Below are positions 1 through 6,437 of a stretch of DNA of 6,632 bases, in pieces (position 1 is the stretch's first letter; the number at the start of each line of letters is the position of its first letter). The notes beneath the pieces are model-generated. The model did not search any database and was not told the DNA's origin. It saw only the letters and a program-made list of their open reading frames with translations. Where the stretch lies: assembly GCA_030039575.1 (NCBI GenBank), contig JASHVH010000103.1:1-6632 (forward strand). The letters run 5' to 3'. A program made the position numbers and the translations under genes. The DNA comes from Acidimicrobiales bacterium. GTDB lineage: Bacteria > Actinomycetota > Acidimicrobiia > Acidimicrobiales > Palsa-688.

Positions 1-1
1 C

Positions 2-1111
2 GGGTTCCTGGCCACCGAGCAGCGCTGCGGTTCGGAGGCGGTGCCGCTGGCCGAGCGTGCCGTCGCCATAGCCCGAGGGGCCGACGACCTCAGGGCTCTT
101 GCGTGGGCGCTGTTGTCGCTCGGCAACTCCCTCAGTGCCGTGGGCCGGTTCGAGGACGCCCGGACGCACCTCGAAGAAGCGTTGGCTCTAGCCGAGCAAA
201 CGGGGCAGCGGCCCGCGGCTGAGCTGGCGGAGCACGTCCTGGCCGGCTGTTATTACGAAACCGACAACCGCCCCGAGGCCATGAGGCGCGCCGAACATTG
301 CATTATCTCGGCCCGTGCGTCGGGCAATCTCCGCGCCCTGAGCGGGGCCCTGGTGTCGCAAGGTTGGATGAAAGAAGACGTCGGGGACTACACCTCGGCC
401 ATGGACCTCTTCCAGGAGGCTCTCGAATGCACGCGCCAGGCGGGCGACTTTTCCTTTATCGCCGGCGTCCTACGCACCATCGGCCATTGCTTATTCATCC
501 AGGGCGAGTTCGAGCAAGCCCGTACCTACTTCGAGGACAGCCTGGCCTTGGGTGACCCCGTACAGCACGAGCCAGAGGCGTGGTTAGCCTCTACCTTGAT
601 GGGCTTGTCTAACCTGCACTTCGAGCTCGGAGACTATACGACAGCCCGGGCCTTGCTCGACAAAGCTCTCCGGAGTTCGGCCGCTCCCAACGACGTCACT
701 GACTGGGTGTCGTACACGATGTTGCAGGCGGGCAACCTCGCCCGAGCCGAAGACGACCGGTGTGCTGCCCTCCGCTGTTTCCACAAAGCACTAGGCGCAG
801 CCCTCTCGATCGGGGACGTCATCCGGTGCCTCGAAGCCATGGCCGCCTCTCTCGACGACCACGGGGAAACACACGAAGCCGTGGTAATGCTGGGCTCCGC
901 AGATAAAGCGCGCGGGGGTACCGGGCGGGTCGTACACCCGTACCAGCGTCAACGTTACGCTCAGCAGCTAGAAGCGCTGAAGGTTGCGCTGGGGCAAGCC
1001 GCGTTCGCCGGCGCATGGGCCGAAGGAGTGGCGCTGCCGGTCGAGGAGGCCAAGAGCCGAGCGCTCGAGGCCGCAGCCGCGCTGCTTAGCGCTAACGACT
1101 TAGGGAGATAA
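2..1111 (+). CDS. TPR-rich C-terminal part of a large LAL/STAND-type regulator (5' end outside window)
   Basis: The frame is open from base 2, so the GTG at 41 is probably internal and the 369 visible residues are the tail of a larger protein. About six TPR-like helical pairs can be read. Their signatures include RFEDARTHLEEALALAE (about 148-198), DYTSAMDLFQEALECTRQ, EFEQARTYFEDSLAL and DYTTARALLDKAL. After the repeats comes the tail typical of this family: an LGSADKAR helix, a Q/R-rich helix, then an LGQAAFAGAWAEG motif followed by a short helix and the stop TAA. The complement-strand regulator at 3662-6361 ends with the equivalent LLGAADKWR ... FMAAFQEG tail, which supports the family call. 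In such proteins the TPR array senses a ligand or partner and controls an upstream NTPase and DNA-binding domain. That upstream part is not visible, so the class (LuxR, SARP or XRE front end) cannot be assigned. It lies in the cytoplasm, with no signal peptide or membrane segment in the visible part. The target is unknown. Confidence 0.85.
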   Translation, partial: GFLATEQRCGSEAVPLAERAVAIARGADDLRALAWALLSLGNSLSAVGRFEDARTHLEEALALAEQTGQRPAAELAEHVLAGCYYETDNRPEAMRRAEHCIISARASGNLRALSGALVSQGWMKEDVGDYTSAMDLFQEALECTRQAGDFSFIAGVLRTIGHCLFIQGEFEQARTYFEDSLALGDPVQHEPEAWLASTLMGLSNLHFELGDYTTARALLDKALRSSAAPNDVTDWVSYTMLQAGNLARAEDDRCAALRCFHKALGAALSIGDVIRCLEAMAASLDDHGETHEAVVMLGSADKARGGTGRVVHPYQRQRYAQQLEALKVALGQAAFAGAWAEGVALPVEEAKSRALEAAAALLSANDLGR

Positions 1112-1118
1112 TCAGGCG

Positions 1119-1142
1119 CCCGGGCACTGAGGCGTGCCCGGG
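1119..1142 (+). terminator. Strong GC hairpin 7 bases after the stop of the first gene, probable terminator
   Basis: A perfect 9-bp inverted repeat, CCCGGGCAC (1119-1127) and GTGCCCGGG (1134-1142), encloses a 6-base loop TGAGGC. A G-T wobble can extend the stem at 1118/1143. It begins 7 bases after the TAA at 1109-1111. No U-tract follows (the next bases are tcacttcg), so it is not a canonical E. coli-type terminator. U-less hairpins directly after stop codons are common in high-GC actinobacteria. It would end transcription of the TPR gene and insulate the next gene. Both strands can form the hairpin. Confidence 0.7.
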
Positions 1143-1383
1143 TCACTTCGACCGACCCAAAAGCTCGTTGCACCTGGGCCTTCAGGCGAGGCACAGAGCA
1201 CCCCTCAGAGGTGGTTGTCCCTTAGGGCGCCGCCGTGTCAGTGGCGTACCAGCGCGGCATCAGAATGACCGGCGAGCCTGGTCTCGGTGTTCAAACCGCC
1301 TTTACCACGCCTTGCCCTCGCTAACCGGCAACCTGAAGGAGTTCTCGTGCTTCCCATACCTCCGTCCTACGTCTTTCACTTTA

Positions 1384-1412
1384 TTGAAGAACGCCGGCGC
1401 GAACCATCGAAT
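1384..1412 (+). promoter_or_regulatory. Weak sigma-70-like promoter candidate for the 1613 gene
   Basis: TTGAAG (1384-1389) matches the -35 consensus at four of six positions. TCGAAT (1407-1412) matches the -10 consensus at four of six, at the ideal 17-base spacing. It lies in the least GC-rich part of the intergenic region and would give a leader of about 190 bases. Matches of this quality occur by chance, and actinobacterial promoters often lack a clear -35, so this is only a candidate. Confidence 0.22.
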
Positions 1413-1422
1413 AGTGCCGGCA
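1392..1422. repeat. Paired palindromes CGCCGGCG and TGCCGGCA about two helical turns apart
   Basis: CGCCGGCG (1392-1399) and TGCCGGCA (1415-1422) are both perfect 8-base palindromes with the core GCCGGC. Their centres are 23 bases apart. They lie on either side of the candidate -10 element. Two similar sites at this spacing could be a double operator. However, GCCGGC is a frequent hexamer in GC-rich DNA, so the pairing may be chance. Confidence 0.3.
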
Positions 1423-1429
1423 AGAAGCA

Positions 1430-1445
1430 GAGAGCTGGCGCTCTC
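1430..1445. other. Short hairpin GAGAGC-TGGC-GCTCTC in the leader region
   Basis: A perfect 6-bp stem (1430-1435 with 1440-1445) closes a 4-base loop TGGC. No T-run follows. It would lie in the 5' leader if transcription of the 1613 gene starts near 1420 or earlier. No known riboswitch or RNA family is recognised. Confidence 0.3.
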
Positions 1446-1538
1446 GAGAAAACGCGTCGACCCCTGAACACTTCCAAGCGTCGACGGCCGGCCGGGATGC
1501 CTGACCGTCTGAGCCTGATGGCCCGCTGGCGACATCCC

Positions 1539-1557
1539 CGCGGCGCTGGCCGCCGCG
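1539..1557. other. GC-rich hairpin 55 bases upstream of the regulator start
   Basis: CGCGGCG (1539-1545) pairs perfectly with CGCCGCG (1551-1557) around the loop CTGGC. There is no U-tract after it. It sits in the probable 5' leader of the gene that starts at 1613 and is strong for its size. It could act as an attenuating or RNA-stabilising structure, or simply reflect GC-rich sequence. Confidence 0.35.
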
Positions 1558-1571
1558 TGTTCACGGTGCTC

Positions 1572-1582
1572 CGGAAATTCCG
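1572..1582. promoter_or_regulatory. Palindrome CGGAAATTCCG just upstream of the regulator, possible operator
   Basis: This is a perfect 5-1-5 inverted repeat, CGGAA-A-TTCCG, whose centre is 36 bases before the ATG at 1613. Its AT-rich core stands out from the surrounding GC-rich sequence. The position suits a repressor or autoregulatory site close to the start of transcription or translation. No regulator is assigned to it. Confidence 0.3.
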
Positions 1583-1612
1583 CCAAAACATCGTTGTTTG
1601 GGGTCAAAAAGC

Positions 1613-3724
1613 ATGATTAGCCAAAAGCCAGTCTGCGTGCCCCTGCAAGTAACCCTTCTCGGGCCATTCTCGATCAGGTCGGGGTCGCAAACTGTCCACT
1701 CGTGGCCGCGGCCACCCGTGAAGCGCCTGTGCGAGCTGGTGTTCGTAAGCCCGAGCCGCCGTGTCTTGAGGGATGTGGCTGGCGAGGAGCTGTTCCCAAA
1801 CCTCAACCCACGGAAGGCGAACGTGGCCCTGACGAAGGCGGTGTCACTGGCACGGGCCGCACTTTCTGAGTTGGGCGGCGGAGCGCAGAGAATGCTTGGG
1901 TCCGACCGCAACTACGTTTGGGCCGACCCCGGCCTGGTCGAAGAAACCGACTTCGAGTCCCACACGCGAGCGCTGCTCGGTGCTATCGGTACCCAACCTG
2001 GTAACGAGCGCGACGACCTGCTCAGCCTGGCCCTGAAGACAACCGGTACCCTGCTGGAGGACGAACCCTTTGCTGCGTGGGCGGTGCGGCCCCGGGAGCG
2101 ACTGGATTGGTTGAGACAGGAAGGTCGCCTCATGCTGGCCAGGGCACGGGCGCAAGCCAATGGGCGCTTTCAGGTCCGCTCTGTTATAGAGGCTTGGGAA
2201 GACTGCCTGGCGCATGACCCCACGTGCGAGGAGGCCGCATGCGCGCTAATGCGTATTTACACCGTCGAGGGAAGGCAGTCACTCGTCGAACGCATCTACA
2301 AAGGGTGCCGTAAGGCCCTGGAAGACCTTGGTCTGGACATCTCTCCATCTTTGGAAGAGGCCCGAAAAGTCGCCAGTAAATTCTCCTCCTTTTCCTCCTG
2401 TGGCACCCGGACGACCACCCAGGACAGCGGCGTAGTGCGGCGCGTCGTCACCGTTTTGTTCGTCGAGCTGGCCGGGCGACCGAGCTCCGGCGGCCGCATG
2501 GCGGCGGAGGAGCTTGGCTACCTGGTGCGAGAGCGGTTGACCACGGTCATGGCCGAGGTGGAAGTGTTCGGGGGGACGGTGGCAGCCGTTTGGGGGACAG
2601 GTATGGTAGCCCTCTTCGGTGCCGCTGAAGCGCACGAGGACGACCCGGAACGGGGTTTGCGAGCCAGCTTTAGGGCCGTCGCCGGAGCCAACTCTCAAGT
2701 CTGTGGCGTATCGGTCCGTGCCGGAGTCGAAACTGGCACCTCCGTGGCCGCCACCATCGACACCGGGTCGAGAAAACATTACTGGGCGGTAGGAGAGGCA
2801 GTGGCTACCGCCGCAGCGCTCCAGTCCATAGCCCGCCCCGGTTCTGTACTGGTCGGGCCGGCGACGCGTGCGGCAGTCGAGGACCTCTTCGACTGGGGCC
2901 CATCCCAGGAGGTAGTTGTGGCCACGAGCGCAAGACCGCTGCGGGCGTCCTACCTCCAGCGCCCAAACATACGCCCCTCGCACGCCCTGGTGGGAAGCTA
3001 CCTGGGGAACAATGGGACCTCAATTGGACGGGGGCCACAGCTATCCACGGTCCGAGAGGCAATGGCGGCCGTGACGGCGGGCCAGGGGGGAGTGGTAGCG
3101 ATTGTGGGTGCAGCCGGCGTCGGCAAGACGCGCTTGGTCAGCGAGTGCCGTGAACTGTTTACGGCATGGGTGCGTTCAGGGCCCGGGCGCCTGCCGCTCT
3201 GGCTCGAGGGCAGCGGCGCATCTTACGCATCGACAACCCCTTACGGGCTTTATCAGCGTCTGATATCCGGCTGGGTAGGTGTGGGGCCCGAAGATGGCAG
3301 GGCAGTAATGCGGACTGCGCTCGAAAGAGCTATCAAGGCCGCCTCTGCAGGGACCGCTGAGCCCGGGGACATTGACCTGCTTGCTGACATGATGGAAATA
3401 AAACCGGGAAAGCCAACCTTTGGCTCGCGCTGTTCGCTCGAGCAGCACCAGCGCGCCACGTTCGGCGCATTAGGTTCCGTGGTGTCCTGGATCGTCGACC
3501 ACGGGCCGACGGTCCTCGTCCTGGAGGACCTCCACTGGGCCGACCCCACCTCGCTTCATCTAACAAACCAACTCTTGGCCCTCACCAAAAAACGCCCGCT
3601 ACTGATGGTGCTAACGCGCCGACCGGGCGGCGACCACGGAGCCACACTCTTGGAGACAGCGCTACTGGCTGACCCCGAACTCGACGTACGGGAACTTGAA
3701 CTCAGCCAGCGTCGTCTTTTTTAG
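1613..3724 (+). CDS. SARP/BTAD regulator with degenerate cyclase domain and C-terminally truncated AAA/STAND ATPase
   Basis: The gene encodes 703 residues. The start chosen is ATG 1613, preceded by GGGG (1600-1603) as a weak ribosome site; a TTG at 1598 would add five residues. Domains in order: an OmpR/SARP-like winged helix (about 10-115, with the LLGPF strand and the EELFPNLNPRKANVALTKAVSLAR region); a BTAD helical domain (about 134-250, with EPFAAWAVRPRERLDWLR and the DISPSLEEAR end); a class III nucleotidyl-cyclase-like domain (about 276-450, beginning RRVVTVLFVELAG); and an AAA/STAND ATPase (from IGRG at 471) with Walker A GAAGVGKT (499-506) and Walker B VLVLED (634-639) followed by LHWADP. 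The cyclase domain looks inactive. The metal aspartates are replaced (E285, T329), and the VGDAVNLAARL motif reads VGEAVATAAAL. It probably serves as a regulatory module. The frame stops soon after the LTRRPGG strand, so the rest of the ATPase and the usual TPR half are absent; related proteins commonly approach or exceed 1000 residues. Its last 63 bases overlap the converging gene. It is probably a truncated regulator; its DNA-binding half could still work. The target is unknown. Confidence 0.85.
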   Translation: MISQKPVCVPLQVTLLGPFSIRSGSQTVHSWPRPPVKRLCELVFVSPSRRVLRDVAGEELFPNLNPRKANVALTKAVSLARAALSELGGGAQRMLGSDRNYVWADPGLVEETDFESHTRALLGAIGTQPGNERDDLLSLALKTTGTLLEDEPFAAWAVRPRERLDWLRQEGRLMLARARAQANGRFQVRSVIEAWEDCLAHDPTCEEAACALMRIYTVEGRQSLVERIYKGCRKALEDLGLDISPSLEEARKVASKFSSFSSCGTRTTTQDSGVVRRVVTVLFVELAGRPSSGGRMAAEELGYLVRERLTTVMAEVEVFGGTVAAVWGTGMVALFGAAEAHEDDPERGLRASFRAVAGANSQVCGVSVRAGVETGTSVAATIDTGSRKHYWAVGEAVATAAALQSIARPGSVLVGPATRAAVEDLFDWGPSQEVVVATSARPLRASYLQRPNIRPSHALVGSYLGNNGTSIGRGPQLSTVREAMAAVTAGQGGVVAIVGAAGVGKTRLVSECRELFTAWVRSGPGRLPLWLEGSGASYASTTPYGLYQRLISGWVGVGPEDGRAVMRTALERAIKAASAGTAEPGDIDLLADMMEIKPGKPTFGSRCSLEQHQRATFGALGSVVSWIVDHGPTVLVLEDLHWADPTSLHLTNQLLALTKKRPLLMVLTRRPGGDHGATLLETALLADPELDVRELELSQRRLF

Positions 3725-6361
3725 CGACCCGAGCGCCAACCCGACCGCCTCTCCGCGTGACAATTGGGCGCCTTCTTGGAAGGCAGCCATAAACGGCGCC
3801 CCTCCCAAGATGTCTTTGGCCGTCCTCCTGGCCGCCTCAATATTGGCCAGGCGGAGGGGCGGTACTGGCGCAGACATGTCCGCACGCCATTTGTCCGCGG
3901 CTCCTAATAATAAAGCGGCGTGACGAGGGTTCCCGTCAGGTACTTCAACCCGTGCCAACTCCTCCATCGCCGTCGCCACCAACCAGTGCGGCCCGGCCGG
4001 CCAACCCTCTACCAACACCTCTCGCAAGGCAGCTTTTGCCTGTTCCCAGTCGCCCATTTCGCCGGCGAGCTGTCCCCAGGTCAGGTGGGCCTCCACGACC
4101 CCGGAGCGCACGCCACCCTTCCTGAACAGCGTCAGCGCTTCTGTCAGCAGGCGCTCGGCCGCGGCCAAGTCTCCCCGCACCGTTGCCACCAACGCCAAGT
4201 TGTTGAGCGCGAAACCGGCCGCCCACTCCTTCCCAAGCCGGCGGCATTCGGCCAGGCTGTCGGTGCATATCGCCTCGGCCCCGTCGACGTCACCCTGGTC
4301 CCGGGCGACGTCACCGAGGCCCAACAAAACGAGGACACCCGCAGCCGGGTCGCCCTGGTGCCGGCTGCAACTCAGGGACTTCTCGTACGAGGCCTGCGCC
4401 AGAGGGAAGTCTCCCATCTCGCGCGCGATCAGGCCCAGCCGGTACAGCACGTAAGCAACCGCTCCCTCGTCGTCGGCTTCGTGCGCCAGCGCCAGTCCGT
4501 CGTTGACCAATCCCAGAGCTTCTTTATATCGGCCCTTGTTCCTGGCCGTCATGGCCCGCTTCGCCTGCACCTCGGCGATGCGCCCCAGCTCGCCCAAGGC
4601 CCGGTACAACGCCACGGCTTCCTGAAAGAAGTCCTCGGACGACCCAGAGTCTTCCTGGTCCTGCGCCAACCAAGCGGCGCCAGTAAGGGCCAGGGCGCGC
4701 ACCTCCGGTGGGGCTTGGTGCGATCGCGGGTCGGCGAGGAAGTGCTCCAGCCAACGCCTTCCCTCTCTCGAGTCGCCACGACGCCGCCAGTACTGCCAGA
4801 ACGCCCCCGCCAACCTCAGGCCCAAGACGGCGTCTCGACTGGCCCGTGCCCACTCGAGGGCCGCTCTTATGTTGTCTTGCTCGCCTTCCAACGGCTTCGT
4901 CCCCGCAACTTCGGCGGGGCCAACCACCCTGCCCCCGGCCGCCTCGGCAACACGCAGGTAGTACTGGGCATGCCTGGCGCGTACCGAGGCGCCGTCGCTG
5001 CTGGCCTCGAGGCGCTCGAGGGCGAAGTCCCGGACGACGACGAGCTGCCGGAACCGCACCTCGGGCTCAACTTGGGCCTCGCTCGACACCACCTCGGTGA
5101 CTTGGAGCAGGTGCGCGTCCACCAGGGCACCCAGACCTTCCAATAGGTGGGGACCGGTCACGGTGGGCCGGCCGTCCCGGCCCGTCTGGGGTGGTTCGGC
5201 GCACACGGCCTCGGCGGCAGCCAGCGTGCAACCACCCGCAAATACGGCTAGGCGGCGCAACAGCGCTTGCTGGTCCTCGGATAGGAGTTCGTAACTCCAC
5301 TCAATTACGTTGCGGATGCTCTGCTGTCGCGCCGGCAGATCGCGTGGCCCGCCGGTCAGGACATCGAGCGTGCTCCCAGCTCGAGCCATAAGCCACGCTG
5401 ATGGCAGGACTGCCACGCGCGCTGCGGCCAGTTCTATGGCGAGAGGCAAACCATCCAGACGGGCGCAAAGACCGGCCACGGCGTGGGCATTGGCATCTGT
5501 CAGGGCAAAATCCGGCCGGCCAGCGCGAGCTCGCTCCACAAACAGGGCCACAGAAGGAGCTCGCCCGACGACCTCGGCCACCACGGGGTCTCCGGCGTCC
5601 GGGAGCCCCAAAGGCGGTACGGGGTACACCTGCTCGCTACTCACCCGCAGGGGCACGCGGCTAGTCACCAGCATCGTCAGGCTCGGGCAGGCGGCGACTA
5701 ATTCCGCCACTGCGGCCGCCGTCCCGACCACTTGCTCGAAATTGTCGAGCAACAGCAGTATTTCCATGCCGGTTAGCTGTTTGGCCATCTGAGCTACGAG
5801 GCCGCCGTCCCCTTGTTCCGTCACCGCCACGGCTTGCGCAATCTGTGGCAGCACCAGCGACGCCTCCCGCAAAGGCGCCAGGTCGACAAACACGGCGCCG
5901 TCGGGGTAGCTCTCGCTGACCAGATGAGCAACCCCGAGAGCCAGGCTTGTCTTGCCGACGCCGGGAGGCCCGGTCAAGGTGAGCAACCGGGCGCGCCGGC
6001 CGACGAGGAGCGCCTGCAGTGCTCCGACAGCGTCTTCCCGGCCCACGAGACGAGTTGGCAGCCGGGGCAGACGTGAGACCGGGGGCCCGGCACGGTGACG
6101 TTCGGCGGTGCTTCTGACAGCGACCGGGCCCAACCAGGCCGTCCAGACGGCAGCCCGCTCATCTCCATCGAGGTTCAGAGCGGCGACGAGCTGTTCCATG
6201 GTGTACGCGCGTGGCTTGGTCCGCCCCCGCTCGACGTTGCGAACGGTGTCTACCGAGAGCGAGCCACCAACCCGGGCTACCAATTGCTCCTGGGTCAGGC
6301 TCAGGCGCTCGCGGTGCGACCTGAGCAAGGCCCCGAGGTCTAGGGAACGTTCTTCGGGCAT
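3662..6361 (-). CDS. XRE-HTH / NB-ARC-like ATPase / TPR transcriptional regulator
   Basis: The gene encodes 899 residues from ATG 6361 (complement of CAT at 6359-6361). The frame stays open upstream to the window edge, but those 90 codons are antisense to the SRPBCC/AHSA1 fragment, and the HTH domain begins just after this ATG, so 6361 is preferred. The ribosome site is weak. Domains in order: an XRE-type helix-turn-helix (about 8-65; LSLTQEQLVARVG and SVDTVRNVERGRTKP); a linker; an NB-ARC/STAND NTPase with Walker A GPPGVGKTS (131-139), Walker B LLLLDNFEQ (202-210), a TSR motif (233-235) and GLPL (304-307); a winged-helix arm with AVFAGGCTLAAAEAVC (about 372-387) and FRQLVVVRDFALERLE (437-452); then TPR-like repeats (about 490-815) and the LLGAADKWR ... 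FMAAFQEG tail. All nucleotide-binding motifs look intact. This family acts as an ATP-dependent switch: the TPRs sense a signal and the HTH binds DNA. No signal peptide or membrane helix is seen. The last 20 residues lie in the overlap with the converging gene and are atypical. The regulon is unknown. Confidence 0.9.
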   Translation of the reverse strand: MPEERSLDLGALLRSHRERLSLTQEQLVARVGGSLSVDTVRNVERGRTKPRAYTMEQLVAALNLDGDERAAVWTAWLGPVAVRSTAERHRAGPPVSRLPRLPTRLVGREDAVGALQALLVGRRARLLTLTGPPGVGKTSLALGVAHLVSESYPDGAVFVDLAPLREASLVLPQIAQAVAVTEQGDGGLVAQMAKQLTGMEILLLLDNFEQVVGTAAAVAELVAACPSLTMLVTSRVPLRVSSEQVYPVPPLGLPDAGDPVVAEVVGRAPSVALFVERARAGRPDFALTDANAHAVAGLCARLDGLPLAIELAAARVAVLPSAWLMARAGSTLDVLTGGPRDLPARQQSIRNVIEWSYELLSEDQQALLRRLAVFAGGCTLAAAEAVCAEPPQTGRDGRPTVTGPHLLEGLGALVDAHLLQVTEVVSSEAQVEPEVRFRQLVVVRDFALERLEASSDGASVRARHAQYYLRVAEAAGGRVVGPAEVAGTKPLEGEQDNIRAALEWARASRDAVLGLRLAGAFWQYWRRRGDSREGRRWLEHFLADPRSHQAPPEVRALALTGAAWLAQDQEDSGSSEDFFQEAVALYRALGELGRIAEVQAKRAMTARNKGRYKEALGLVNDGLALAHEADDEGAVAYVLYRLGLIAREMGDFPLAQASYEKSLSCSRHQGDPAAGVLVLLGLGDVARDQGDVDGAEAICTDSLAECRRLGKEWAAGFALNNLALVATVRGDLAAAERLLTEALTLFRKGGVRSGVVEAHLTWGQLAGEMGDWEQAKAALREVLVEGWPAGPHWLVATAMEELARVEVPDGNPRHAALLLGAADKWRADMSAPVPPLRLANIEAARRTAKDILGGAPFMAAFQEGAQLSRGEAVGLALGSLKKTTLAEFKFPYVEFGVSQ

Positions 6362-6407
6362 GCGCTCGTCATAACGGTGACCATGGCCCTCGACTGCTGT
6401 CCGGCCA

Positions 6408-6434
6408 ATGTTACTCCCATTGACATGCAGCCAA
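6408..6434 (-). promoter_or_regulatory. Weak promoter candidate for the complement-strand regulator
   Basis: Reading the complement strand, TTGGCT (6434-6429) and TAACAT (6413-6408) each match the sigma-70 hexamers at four of six positions. The spacing is 15 bases, shorter than the usual 17. It lies about 47 bases before the ATG at 6361. The interval between the start codon and the AHSA1 fragment is under 80 bases, so the true promoter must lie here or inside the fragment. The motif match itself is poor. Confidence 0.18.
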
Positions 6435-6437
6435 AGA

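Larger units (their letters stand above)
1112..1612. other. 500-base intergenic region with hairpins and palindromes, no convincing gene
   Basis: Reading frames of about 100 codons exist here on both strands, but none gives a recognisable domain, a plausible start with ribosome site, or a hydrophobic or charged pattern like a real protein. Apart from the terminator hairpin, the stretch holds four kinds of structure: two short palindromes with the same GCCGGC core (1392-1399 and 1415-1422), a 6-bp hairpin (1430-1445), an 8-base direct repeat GCGTCGAC (1454-1461 and 1478-1485), and a 7-bp hairpin (1539-1557) followed by CGGAAATTCCG (1572-1582). The part around 1340-1420 looks less GC-rich than the flanking genes, as expected of promoter DNA. 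The region most likely contains the promoter and leader of the regulator starting at 1613. Confidence 0.55.

Noticed and set aside
1287..1616. 109-codon plus-strand frame, and similar-sized frames on both strands, in the intergenic region
   Set aside because: No recognisable domain, no good ribosome site, very Arg-rich low-order composition, and it runs into the start of the next gene. It looks like chance openness in GC-rich DNA.
2279..2983. 234-codon open frame on the minus strand
   Set aside because: It is antisense to the BTAD end and cyclase-like domain of the 1613-3724 gene. The translation shows no recognisable motif.
3709..3724. T6 run at the end of the truncated regulator as a simple frameshift that hides a longer gene
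   Set aside because: Shifting frame here leads only into the antisense of the other gene's conserved C-terminus, with no ATPase or TPR sequence in any plus frame.
3920..5146. 408-codon open frame on the plus strand
   Set aside because: It lies wholly antisense to the NB-ARC/TPR part of the complement-strand regulator, whose motifs are clear. Its translation is rich in Pro, Arg and Gln with no domain, as expected of a GC-rich antisense shadow.
3709..6370. Possible target-site duplication: GCGTCGTC (3709-3716) and GCGCTCGTC (6362-6370)
   Set aside because: The match needs a one-base gap, is short and is common in GC-rich sequence. No terminal inverted repeats or transposase accompany it.
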